Origin: Halalkalirubrum salinum
GTDB taxonomy: Archaea > Halobacteriota > Halobacteria > Halobacteriales > Haloferacaceae
Direction: 5' to 3'
Length of the DNA: 50,805 bases
NCBI RefSeq assembly: GCF_005543295.1
Contig: NZ_SRSG01000004.1
Coordinates: 1-50,805 of the forward strand
Below, piece by piece: positions 34,129 through 41,543 of the stretch. A program made the position numbers and the translations under genes. Positions within the stretch are counted from its first letter, which is position 1, and every line of letters starts with the position of its first letter. The notes under the pieces were generated by a model, which worked only from the letters and a program-made list of their open reading frames with translations, made no database searches and was not told the origin of the DNA.

Positions 34129-34686
34129 CTACAGCAGGCCGAGATCGCTCAGCTTTCCGGCGACGGCTTCGACACCGCGTTCGGCATCCTCTGGCGTCTT
34201 CCCACCCGTGATGACGAGTTTGCCCGAGCCGAACATCAACACCACGACATTTGGATCCTCCATCCGGTAGACGAGTCCGGGGAACTGCTCGGGCTCGTAT
34301 TCGACGGCTTCCAGCCCGAGGCCGATCGCGATTGCGTTGAGATTGAGCTGGGACCCAAGATCTGCGCCCGAGACGATGTTCTGGATGGTCAGATCTGGGG
34401 TGTCGGGAACGGGGATTCCGAGATCGCCGAGGCGCTCGAAGACGATCCCGACTGCTTCCTCGAGAGTCGCGATGCTGTTCGCGCCGGTACAGACGATCTT
34501 TCCGGAGCGGAAGATGAGCGCGGTCGCTTTCGGATCGTTCATCCGCAACACGAGGCCAGGGAAGTTTTCTTCGTCGTAGTTCGCCCCACTGAGGTCCATC
34601 GAAAGGGCCTCCAGATCCAGCTCTTGATCGATACCGGTCGATCCAACAACGTTCTGGATTTCGATCGAATCCGTGTAACTAGCCAT
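34129..34686 (-). CDS. tbp: TATA-box-binding protein
   Basis: This 185-residue protein is the archaeal TBP: two direct-repeat halves of about 90 residues. Both have the pattern EIQNVVGST...LDLEALS and TIQNIVSGADLGSQLNLNAIA. YDEENFPGLVLRM and YEPEQFPGLVYRM are the corresponding strands, and IFRSGKIVCTGANS and MFGSGKLVITGGKT close each half. It binds TATA boxes and recruits TFB and RNA polymerase. The ATG at 34686 (MASYTDS) lies 29-35 bases after a TATA-like run, AAATATA. The upstream in-frame ATG at 34698 is only about 20 bases from it and less likely. Confidence 0.95.
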   Translation of the reverse strand: MASYTDSIEIQNVVGSTGIDQELDLEALSMDLSGANYDEENFPGLVLRMNDPKATALIFRSGKIVCTGANSIATLEEAVGIVFERLGDLGIPVPDTPDLTIQNIVSGADLGSQLNLNAIAIGLGLEAVEYEPEQFPGLVYRMEDPNVVVLMFGSGKLVITGGKTPEDAERGVEAVAGKLSDLGLL

Positions 34687-34714
34687 TATATACCCCATAT
34701 ATATGAACTCGCAT

Positions 34715-34721
34715 AAATATA
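34715..34721 (-). promoter_or_regulatory. TATA box of tbp, within an AT-rich start region
   Basis: TATATTT on the coding strand (34715-34721) lies 29-35 bases before the ATG at 34686. TATATATA and TATATAA-like runs also lie between this element and the start codon (34688-34704). They could be extra TBP sites and allow autoregulation. Confidence 0.5.
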
Positions 34722-34821
34722 CCCTACTTGTCCCGACCAATAACTCAAATTATCGGAGATATTGTCCGGTAAATGGGCGCTCAACGGTCACTACGCGTCA
34801 AGTCTCATTGATCAGGTCACA

Positions 34822-34855
34822 CCCGATCGATCTACCGGGCCGATCAGTAGATCGG
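34822..34855. promoter_or_regulatory. Imperfect inverted repeat upstream of tbp
   Basis: CCCGATCGATCTAC is partly mirrored by GTAGATCGGG within 34822-34855, with an 11-base loop and a 4-base bulge. It lies between the start of tbp and the stop of the UspA gene, on the transcribed side of the UspA gene. It may be a terminator-like hairpin or an operator. Confidence 0.35.
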
Positions 34856-34931
34856 GACGATACCAATATCTCAGTACTGGTCGGCCATCACTGCGATAGT
34901 GACGGAACGAACATTACGATGTCAACTCCGA

Positions 34932-35357
34932 TCAACGGACAACAGTAACGGGAACTGACGCCCGGCGGGCAACTGTCTCGGCGACGCTTCCGAGAAGCAC
35001 CCGCGCAGCCCCATCACGTCCCGTACTTCCCATGACGATCGCGGTGCAGTCGTGTTCGTCAGCGTATTTGACGATCTGATGGGGTGGCTGGCCGAACCGG
35101 ATCGCCGTGGTAACGTCGAGGGCAGAATCGTCGATTCGATCTCGGCCAGTCTCGAACAGTTCTTCCGCGTAGCGGCGTTCGGCGGCAAAGACTTCATCTT
35201 CGACGATCGAGCCATCGCCGTGGTACGGATGATTTGTCGGCCCGGAAATAACGTACAATAGATGTACTTCTCTCGGGGAATAGGCTGAAATCGCGTACGC
35301 AAGCGCGTCCCATGCCGCCTCTGAGCCGTCGATCGGAAGTACCAGCCGTTCAGTCAT
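34932..35357 (-). CDS. UspA-family universal stress protein
   Basis: This 141-residue protein has the Usp fold. LVLPIDGSEAAWDAL at residues 5-19 is the N-terminal strand-loop, and VMGSTGRDGAARVLLGSVAETV near residue 108 (written here in parts as VMGSTGRDG and RVLLGSVAE) is the ATP-binding G-x2-G-x9-G-(S/T) motif. It ends PVTVVR. This type binds ATP and probably forms dimers. The partners are unknown. It is one of four Usp genes in this window and the second of them downstream of tbp. Confidence 0.9.
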   Translation of the reverse strand: MTERLVLPIDGSEAAWDALAYAISAYSPREVHLLYVISGPTNHPYHGDGSIVEDEVFAAERRYAEELFETGRDRIDDSALDVTTAIRFGQPPHQIVKYADEHDCTAIVMGSTGRDGAARVLLGSVAETVARRASVPVTVVR

Positions 35358-35454
35358 GTCTAAGATCTCTGCGGCAAAGAATATATATTCGGGGTACTGC
35401 CACAGCGTGTCTCACTATCTACGCACAGAACATATTAAACGAGCCATTCACTGA

Positions 35455-35805
35455 TCAGCCACCCGGTAGAACCGTTGCTTCGATCTCTCCGCCAACACGA
35501 GACAGTTCACTTTCGAGAAGTTCTACTAGTGCTGGGGGACAGCCGTGGTCGATAAACGGCTCGACGGGTTCAATCGTTATTGAGACGTCGAACTGGACCC
35601 CCTCAGAAAGACGCGTTCGGTCGACAACGACCTCAGCGACGCCCGGACAGTCGATCCACGAGAGCAGCCAGTCGACGAGCCACTCTTCGTGTGTCACGTC
35701 GACGCGCTCGATCGTGTACCGTGCGAGATATTGTGTATTATGAGACGAGATACGCTCTCTACTGCGGTCCGATTTGTGAGTGCCGGTCGTACGTTGTGTG
35801 GACAT
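35455..35805 (-). CDS. Hypothetical haloarchaeal protein, 116 residues
   Basis: This 116-residue protein begins with a polar Ser/Thr/Arg-rich 25 residues. The middle part (THEEWLVDWLLSWIDCPGVAE) is helical with three Trp, and the C-terminus alternates charged and hydrophobic residues. There are no membrane segments or recognised motifs. A TATA-like TATAAT at 35825-35832, about 24 bases before the ATG, supports the gene and its start. I do not recognise the family. Confidence 0.6.
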   Translation of the reverse strand: MSTQRTTGTHKSDRSRERISSHNTQYLARYTIERVDVTHEEWLVDWLLSWIDCPGVAEVVVDRTRLSEGVQFDVSITIEPVEPFIDHGCPPALVELLESELSRVGGEIEATVLPGG

Positions 35806-35824
35806 GATTGAACATCACCCTTCT

Positions 35825-35832
35825 GTATAATT
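35825..35832 (-). promoter_or_regulatory. TATA-like element of the 116-residue hypothetical gene
   Basis: On the minus strand ATTATACA lies 20-27 bases before the ATG at 35805, as in a leaderless promoter. Confidence 0.45.
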
Positions 35833-35939
35833 GTTTGCTGTGAACAACCATATACCTGCAATGGGATTCCCAGTAGATGGGGCAAGCCCAGTGGCACAAA
35901 ACGGACGCCAACCGAATGGTCCATGTCGAAACGGGCGTC

Positions 35940-37049
35940 TCAGTTGTGTCGAATCGCCTCGGCTGCGGTATCGACCTCCGCTGCAGTCGAGACGGCGTGG
36001 ATCGACACCCGAACTGTGTTGGCCATGGGCAACGATCGGATTACGATGTCATCGTCGGCTAGTCGCTCAACCGTGGTTTCAGGATCGTCCACGCGTACAG
36101 ACACAAGTCCGGATTCAAACGATCGCGGACTGATGAGCTCATCGTCGTCGAAGTGCGATTTGAACCGATCGGTGAGCGTCTCGATTTGGCCGCGAATCGT
36201 CTCGACATCGAGATCCTCGACCGCGTCGATCGCTTCAACGAGCCCGCTGTGTGGGGCAATCGACGTCGTCCCAATCTCGAATCGGGTCGCTCCCGGCTTG
36301 TATGTGATTTCCTCGTCTGTGGGCGTCTCGACGCTGCGGTAGCCAATTGCCCCCGGGCGCATCTCCGCTGCAGCGTCCTCGTCAACATAGAGAAAGCCCG
36401 ATCCCCAGGGCCCAAGGAGCCACTTGTGGCCGGCCGCAGCGACCGCGTCGGCCCCCCATGCGTGGAAGTCGACCGGCATCTGGCCGGGCGACTGGACGGC
36501 GTCGACGAGCACAAACGTTTCACTCTCGTGGGCAATCGATGCGAACTCTGCGACCGGCAGTACGGTTCCATGTGTCCAGGTCAGTGCACTGAAACACACC
36601 AGCCGCGCGTCCGCCACGGCCGCAGCGAATTCGTCCCGATCGATCCGCCCGTCGGTCGTCTCTATCACTCGTGTCTCGACACCGTCACGTTCGAGTTGTT
36701 TCCAGGGTAATACGCCTGCTGGGTGTTCGAGGTCAGTTCGCACGACAACGTCACCTGGCTCAAAGTCAATTCCCAGCGCAACGCGATTGATCCCGTCGGT
36801 CGTCGATTCGGTCAGCGCGATCTCGTGGGATTTTGCGCCGAGAAAGCCTGCAATCCGTTCGCGGATCCGATCGCACGCCCCGAAGGCGACCTCGTATGGG
36901 TCGTTCACACCCGAGTTGTACTCGTGATCTTCTAACGCTGCCGCAGCGGCATCAACGACGCACCGAGGACTAGGGCCATGTGCGCCGTAGTTGAGATACG
37001 TTGCCTGCGACAGCGCGGGGATGTCCGCGCGGAGTTCTTGTGGGGTCAT
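35940..37049 (-). CDS. Class V aminotransferase / cysteine desulfurase-like PLP enzyme
   Basis: This 369-residue protein is a fold-type I PLP enzyme of class V. N-terminal YLNYGAHGPSPRCV is followed by EIALTESTTDGINRVA. WTHGTVLPVAEF and VDAVQSPGQMPVDFHAWG mark the PLP pocket. The Schiff-base lysine is in AAGHKWLLGPWG (near residue 220). It lacks the Cys-bearing loop that follows this region in true cysteine desulfurases. The role could be selenocysteine lyase-like, isopenicillin epimerase-like or aminotransferase. The ATG at 37049 (MTPQELRADI) is preferred to one 17 codons upstream. It stands alone on the minus strand. Confidence 0.85.
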   Translation of the reverse strand: MTPQELRADIPALSQATYLNYGAHGPSPRCVVDAAAAALEDHEYNSGVNDPYEVAFGACDRIRERIAGFLGAKSHEIALTESTTDGINRVALGIDFEPGDVVVRTDLEHPAGVLPWKQLERDGVETRVIETTDGRIDRDEFAAAVADARLVCFSALTWTHGTVLPVAEFASIAHESETFVLVDAVQSPGQMPVDFHAWGADAVAAAGHKWLLGPWGSGFLYVDEDAAAEMRPGAIGYRSVETPTDEEITYKPGATRFEIGTTSIAPHSGLVEAIDAVEDLDVETIRGQIETLTDRFKSHFDDDELISPRSFESGLVSVRVDDPETTVERLADDDIVIRSLPMANTVRVSIHAVSTAAEVDTAAEAIRHN

Positions 37050-37213
37050 ACACACACCTGCGGCGCGCAACCGGCGAGACTGTTCCGGCTTGTCTCCCAT
37101 TCAAACGGGATCCACGTAAACACGGCCAACGCAATGTCCGAAGCTCTCATCAGCTATTGATTTATCCGCACTGGTGAAAAGTATTGTGTGATGATCGCAC
37201 AATACCACACTCG

Positions 37214-37660
37214 CTACGTGTGGTTCGCCTTTACGATCGTCACCGGTTGTGGTGCCATGCGAGCAACCCGTTCGGTGACGCTGCCGAGCAGTCGCCGGTA
37301 CTCCCCAGATTCTTCACGAGAGCCAAGAACGATTAATCCGATCCCGCAATCGTCAGCATAGCGGAGGATCTCTTCGTGTGGGGTGCCGTGGATCAGTGCA
37401 TCCACGACCACAACACCCTCTGATGCCGCACGCTCGGTGATCTCATCGATCGCGTCCTGTCCCATTTGTGCGAGTCCCGACTCCAGCCCCTCGAATTCGT
37501 GGACATACTCATCGCCAGTGTACGCTTCGTAGGTTGACGCGTCAACCACGTGTATCACGTGAAGCGTAGCGTCGTATCTTGATGCCGCGTCGATTGCGTG
37601 GTCGATCGCTGCATCAACCCCGTCGGTCCCGTCTGTCGGAAGCAAGATATCACTGTACAT
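37214..37660 (-). CDS. UspA-family universal stress protein
   Basis: This 148-residue protein has YSDILLPTDGTDGVDAAIDH at the start, and the ATP-site segment VLGSREESGEYRRLLGSVTERV (in parts VLGSREESG and RRLLGSVTE), followed by PVTIVK. The loop G-x2-G... is slightly changed, with SREE where the consensus has T or S before R-G-x-G, so ATP binding is likely but not certain. ATTATGGG about 28 bases before the ATG (37687-37694) is a plausible TATA element. Confidence 0.88.
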   Translation of the reverse strand: MYSDILLPTDGTDGVDAAIDHAIDAASRYDATLHVIHVVDASTYEAYTGDEYVHEFEGLESGLAQMGQDAIDEITERAASEGVVVVDALIHGTPHEEILRYADDCGIGLIVLGSREESGEYRRLLGSVTERVARMAPQPVTIVKANHT

Positions 37661-37756
37661 AGGTGGTTATTGCGTGGTTCTCCCATAATAGCTGTCGGCC
37701 GTTCCTATGTAAAGGGAATAAGACCCACGATCGGTTAGACATCGGCTGTTTAGACG

Positions 37757-38173
37757 TTATGTTGAGGCTTGGTCGGTGTCGCTTAATCGATTGGTGTCGA
37801 TCGAACTGTACTTTTCTTCGAACTCTTGGAGCAACTGGCCGATTTTTGCGTACCACGCGTTGAGCATTGCCTGCATTTCGTCGGTGATCTCGTCGGCAGC
37901 AGCCGCGCGGTACACGTGGTAGTAGCCGCCGCCGTCGTAGTTGCGCTGTTCTTTTTGCACCAGCCCGGAGGCTAAGAGCCGCTGGATCGATCGATACGTG
38001 GTTGATCGCTCTCGATCGACCGCCTCGGCAACCTCGTCTACGGTCAACGGCGCGTCGTACGCGGCGATCGCCCGGAAACACCGCTCATCTAGCGGTTTGA
38101 GCCCATGGAAACACTCAAACAGCCCCTCACACTCCATCTCCTCGCGGAGCATCTCAGATACCGAATCAGCCAT
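37757..38173 (-). CDS. Winged-helix (TrmB/MarR-like) transcriptional regulator
   Basis: This 138-residue protein has a helix-turn-helix core: LDERCFRAIAAYDAPLTVDEVAEAVDRERSTTYRSIQRLLASGLVQKE (given in pieces: PLTVDEVAEAVD, RERSTTYRSIQRLL), then a wing NYDGGGYYHVYRAA and a C-terminal helix AWYAKIGQLLQEFEEKY. Its N-terminus (MADSVSEMLREEMECEGLF) has one Cys. The type is common in haloarchaea, often near Usp or sulfur genes, and the Cys-Glu-Gly stretch may sense a signal. Its gene is divergent from the tandem Usp gene, with 86 bases between, so it may control both. CTTTTACA about 27 bases upstream (38197-38204) is a TATA candidate. Confidence 0.82.
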   Translation of the reverse strand: MADSVSEMLREEMECEGLFECFHGLKPLDERCFRAIAAYDAPLTVDEVAEAVDRERSTTYRSIQRLLASGLVQKEQRNYDGGGYYHVYRAAAADEITDEMQAMLNAWYAKIGQLLQEFEEKYSSIDTNRLSDTDQAST

Positions 38174-38226
38174 ACGCGTTGCTACGCATCGGAGGTGTAA
38201 AAGTGTTGGTATGGTGCAAGAACCAC

Positions 38227-38236
38227 AATATTATAT
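38227..38236 (+). promoter_or_regulatory. TATA box of the tandem Usp gene
   Basis: ATATTATATT lies 24-33 bases before the ATG at 38260, in the 86-base region shared with the divergent regulator. Confidence 0.6.
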
Positions 38237-38259
38237 TGATTGGGTGCCTACAGGTGGTC

Positions 38260-39114
38260 ATGAAGGCGTTGTACGCGACCGATCTCTCGGAGGCCTCGCA
38301 AGCGGCCGTGCGGACGCAGCCGTGTCTCGAGTGTCTTGATCGGATCGGCGTTCGTGAAATCCACCTCGTAACGGTCATTAGCTCGGACATGCACTATGGG
38401 ATGCCTGGTGTCGACTACCGAAAAACCAAAAAACGACTCTTGAGCCGACAGGAATCGATCTTTTCGGAGGCCGGATTCGATGTCGAGACACATATTGTTC
38501 GTGGGACGCCCCACAGGCGAATCAACGGCGTCGCAGAGGCGGTCCACGCCGACCTGATAATCGTCGGCTCGCGCGGGCAGAGTCCGCTGCGCGATCGCGT
38601 GATCGGCGGCACCGCCAGAAACGTTGCCCGAACCGCCGTTCGGCCGCTGTTGTTACAGCGGATCTCGAAAGTGAACGGCGACTATGAGGTTGCGAGAAAG
38701 CACCTGTTTCGTGATGTGATGTTCGCAACCGACTTCTCGGAAAACGCCGATCGGGCCTTCGAGCAGTTCTCAGTCCTGCGAAATGCGACCCAACGCGCCA
38801 CGCTGTTGCACGTCTTGCCGCGTAACGAACGCCGCGAAACTGACATGGAAGACGCTCGGGCGGACGCGATCGATCGACTCGAGGGGCACGCCGCCACACT
38901 CGAAGCGTGGGGGATCGAGGTCGAAACGATCGTCCGCGAGGGCGAACCAGTCACAGACATTCTTGAGGTCGAATCTGCGGTGTCGCCGACGCTCACGTTG
39001 ATCGGTTCGCGCGGTCGCAGCCGGCTCCGGCGGCTGCTCTTGGGTGGAACTTCAGAGCGAATCGTCGGCCGCGCGAACGGAAACGTCTTGCTCGTGCCAC
39101 CACAACGGCGGTAG
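38260..39114 (+). CDS. Tandem UspA-domain protein
   Basis: This 284-residue protein has two Usp domains. The first (1-145) begins MKALYATDLSEASQAAV and has the ATP-site segment IVGSRGQSPLRDRVIGGTARNV (in pieces). The second (about 148-284) begins DVMFATDFSENADRAFEQF and has LIGSRGRSRLRRLLLGGTSERI (in pieces). Both keep the G-x2-G-x9-G-(S/T) signature, so each probably binds ATP. The start at 38260 agrees with a TATA box about 24-33 bases upstream. It is divergent from the winged-helix gene and presumably under its control. Confidence 0.9.
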   Translation: MKALYATDLSEASQAAVRTQPCLECLDRIGVREIHLVTVISSDMHYGMPGVDYRKTKKRLLSRQESIFSEAGFDVETHIVRGTPHRRINGVAEAVHADLIIVGSRGQSPLRDRVIGGTARNVARTAVRPLLLQRISKVNGDYEVARKHLFRDVMFATDFSENADRAFEQFSVLRNATQRATLLHVLPRNERRETDMEDARADAIDRLEGHAATLEAWGIEVETIVREGEPVTDILEVESAVSPTLTLIGSRGRSRLRRLLLGGTSERIVGRANGNVLLVPPQRR

Positions 39115-39117
39115 CGT

Positions 39118-39288
39118 TTAGTACATTTTAGCGATTAAGTCCAGTTCGAGTCCAGTGAGTGAGAGAGGGAGTATCGTAGCCAGCCAGCGATTTCGGCATC
39201 TCTCACCCAACCAATCAACCGACTCCTCACTCAGTTTCTTCAGGTCTGGACCGTCGGTTTTGGGATTCCTAACCGATGAGTTTACCAC
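39118..39288 (-). CDS. Possible 56-residue protein or remnant, no family recognised
   Basis: Reading the gap between the tandem Usp gene and the membrane regulator, the minus strand has a frame from GTG 39288 to TAA 39118. It begins MVNSSVRNPKTDGPDLKKL and contains SEESVDWLGERCRNRW and TGLELDLIAKMY. The frame stays open further upstream to 39384, without an ATG. The composition (many Arg, Leu, Trp) differs from that of acidic haloarchaeal proteins, and there is no TATA element at the right place. It may be a transposase-like remnant or chance. It ends three bases after the Usp stop. Confidence 0.2.
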   Translation of the reverse strand: MVNSSVRNPKTDGPDLKKLSEESVDWLGERCRNRWLATILPLSLTGLELDLIAKMY

Positions 39289-39380
39289 GGGTATAGCCCA
39301 CCCTAAGTACGGGCAACTCCGGTGAATCTGACGGCGTCGTATACTCCGAGGTTTCGTCGGTCTGCTAGGCCCAATGTGGT

Positions 39381-40001
39381 CTAGTCAAGTTGTTGCTGCA
39401 GGTCATCGCTCGGATAGATGCGATAGGTCCGACCTTGTCGTTCTCGGTACAACAGGCCGCGTTTTTCGAGCGATCGCACTGTCTGGCTCACTTTGCTCTT
39501 TGAGAAATCGGATCGATCGCGCAATTCGATCTGTGTGATTCCGGGAGACTGCAAAACAGGCTCGAGGATGCGTCGTTCGTCATCCGGTAAGAGATCAAGG
39601 ACACGCGTCTGTGGATTTGATTCAAGATTGGTCGATCCATCCTGTGCGTCTGCAATATCCATTGTCGAAGCCGTTCCTTCAGGACCGACCGACGAGCCCG
39701 TCTCTTCGGAGGGTAGGTTCCGATCCGCATGTGCGGTGTTTTCGGTCTCTGTTGCATCAGAGAGGTTGCTCCGAATCAACGCATAGACACTCCCAATCAC
39801 GGCTACGATAAGGAGCGTCCCAAACACGTACCACAACGGATCTGGGCCGTGCATTGTTCCCATCGACGAATCCATCATCGAACCCATCGACTCTTCGATC
39901 GCACGACCTTGTTGGTAGGCCTGCCAGCTCAGAGCCCCGCCGAATGCGAGGACAATTGCGAGCAGTCCGCCAACGATCGTATCTGCTTGACGAGGGTTCA
40001 T
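39381..40001 (-). CDS. Membrane-anchored winged-helix regulator with Met-rich outer loop
   Basis: This 206-residue protein has two membrane helices (about 8-28 and 56-75) and a polar linker (80-125). A C-terminal winged-helix domain follows (about 128-206), with LLPDDERRILEPVL, ITQIELRDRSDFSKSKVSQTVRSLEKRGLLYRE (in pieces) and a wing RTYRIYPSDD. The loop between the helices (34-52) carries Met39, Met42, Met43, Met47, Met50 and His51, spaced as in copper/silver-binding motifs. With the wHTH in the cytoplasm, this loop faces outside. It looks like a one-component transmembrane regulator. The ATG at 40001 (MNPRQADTIV) is preferred to one 22 codons upstream. It lies 67 bases downstream of the M20 peptidase gene on the same strand. 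Confidence 0.8.
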   Translation of the reverse strand: MNPRQADTIVGGLLAIVLAFGGALSWQAYQQGRAIEESMGSMMDSSMGTMHGPDPLWYVFGTLLIVAVIGSVYALIRSNLSDATETENTAHADRNLPSEETGSSVGPEGTASTMDIADAQDGSTNLESNPQTRVLDLLPDDERRILEPVLQSPGITQIELRDRSDFSKSKVSQTVRSLEKRGLLYRERQGRTYRIYPSDDLQQQLD

Positions 40002-40067
40002 TGTTCGACTTTGCGTTGGGAGCGTTGACTGTTCATACGAGAATATTAGGCGCGTGGAGTGAGTCAA

Positions 40068-41345
40068 TTACGATTTGGATAGTGATCGTTCCTTATCAGA
40101 CGAGACCCCCCACGCATTCGCAAGCGCCCACGGCAGTCTGACGAACACCGTTGTGTTCTCAATGAGCGCAGCAACCGTCGTGTACTCGTCGACAGCGTGC
40201 GCGGTATCAGTCCCGACGCCAAACTCAACCGTCTCTATCCCGGCGTTTCTGAGTGCCTTGACGTCGCCGCCGCCGGTTGCGCTGCGACGGACAATCGGCT
40301 CACCTACGACCGTCTCTACGGCCGCCGAAATCGCCGAAACGATCGGCCCGTCGATCGGTTCGTAGGTGCCGATGCTCCAGGAAACGTCAGTGATCTCAAT
40401 CTGTTCGAACTGGTCGAGACACTCGCGGATATCGCCGAGAATCGTCGGCGTATCCACACCCGCGCTCAGGCGGATATCCACGCGCGCGGTCGCATGCTCT
40501 GGAACGCTGTTGACCATTTCGCCGCCCTCGATCGTCCCCACGTTCACTGTCGGCCCTTCGAAGAGCTCACGCGCAGCCGCCTCGCCAAGAGTGTCTGCGT
40601 AGTAGTCGATCGACTCGTCGATGATGGCTCGCACGGCCGGATCAAACTCAAACCGGCGTGCAGGGAGCCGTCGGTTAAGGGCTTCAAGTGCCGAACACAG
40701 CGCGTTGATCGCATTTGTCCCGAGCATGGGTCGCGAGCCGTGAGCCGCCTCTCCAGTCGCCGTCAGCGTAAGCCAGATGCTGCCGCGATCGGCAACGGTC
40801 GTCGAGTATCGGCCGTCTGTACTCGTCGTTTCGCCCACTACACAGGCTTCGGCGTCGATTGCCCCTGCTTCGAGCACAGCTGGCATACCTGCATCGCCGG
40901 CGACCTCCTCGTCGCTTACGAACAGAAATGCGATCGACAGCGGTGGTACTTCGTCCACGCGGACAAACGCTTCGGCCGCCAGCAGCATCGACGCGACAGC
41001 GCCTTTCATGTCCGTCGCGCCGCGGCCGTAGATCCGATCGTCGTCTCTGTCACCAAGCGGGTCGAAGGCCCACTCCTCGGCGGTAAACGGCACGGTGTCG
41101 ACGTGGCCTTGATACAGGAGCGTCCGATCGCTCGCACCGGGAATCCGCGCGAGGAGGTTCGGCTTCTCTGGATCGACCGTAATCCGTTCGGTCTCAATGC
41201 CCAGCGATCCGAGCCGCTCGCCGATCGCGTCGATACTCTCCCGCGTCGTCCCCGGGGGATTCTGCGTGTCGATCGACAACAGCGATAACAGCGTCTCGAC
41301 GTGTCGATCTGCGTCGATCGTCTCGGCGTACTCGATCGCGTTCAT
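40068..41345 (-). CDS. M20-family peptidase (ArgE/DapE/CPG2-like)
   Basis: This 425-residue protein is a dinuclear zinc amidohydrolase. The metal ligands are His in YQGHVDTVP, Asp in GRGATDMKGAVA, and Glu-Glu in FVSDEEVAGDAGM. The dimerisation domain sits in about 190-310 (GEAAHGSRPMLGTNAI), and the last metal His is in GTDTAHAVDEY. The closest families are acetylornithine deacetylase and succinyl-diaminopimelate desuccinylase; without the arginine or lysine genes nearby the substrate is open. The ATG at 41345 (MNAIEYAETI) is preferred to one 18 codons upstream. It is divergent from the sulfur module at 41544. Confidence 0.9.
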   Translation of the reverse strand: MNAIEYAETIDADRHVETLLSLLSIDTQNPPGTTRESIDAIGERLGSLGIETERITVDPEKPNLLARIPGASDRTLLYQGHVDTVPFTAEEWAFDPLGDRDDDRIYGRGATDMKGAVASMLLAAEAFVRVDEVPPLSIAFLFVSDEEVAGDAGMPAVLEAGAIDAEACVVGETTSTDGRYSTTVADRGSIWLTLTATGEAAHGSRPMLGTNAINALCSALEALNRRLPARRFEFDPAVRAIIDESIDYYADTLGEAAARELFEGPTVNVGTIEGGEMVNSVPEHATARVDIRLSAGVDTPTILGDIRECLDQFEQIEITDVSWSIGTYEPIDGPIVSAISAAVETVVGEPIVRRSATGGGDVKALRNAGIETVEFGVGTDTAHAVDEYTTVAALIENTTVFVRLPWALANAWGVSSDKERSLSKS

Positions 41346-41510
41346 GTGCGTGTGTACGCGCTGAGCGGTATAATTATTGTGCCCACAAAACAAAACCATG
41401 CTGCAATACGCAGTCCCAAAATTTCCCGATCTATGCCTCTATTAACATACATTCCTCTTTCATGGGAGGATTTGAAGCTCTCGTGTTATCTTGCACCGAG
41501 TACACAACAT

Positions 41511-41518
41511 TTATATTA
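41511..41518 (+). promoter_or_regulatory. TATA box of the sulfur module
   Basis: TTTATATT lies 26-33 bases before the ATG at 41544. It fits a leaderless promoter of the four-gene plus-strand cluster. Confidence 0.6.
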
Positions 41519-41543
41519 TTGTGCAGTATAGACACTACTGTCA

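Noticed and set aside
40197-41288. Plus-strand frame of 363 codons across the M20 peptidase
   Set aside because: It is antisense to a complete zinc peptidase gene with all metal ligands; its composition is Arg- and Cys-rich.
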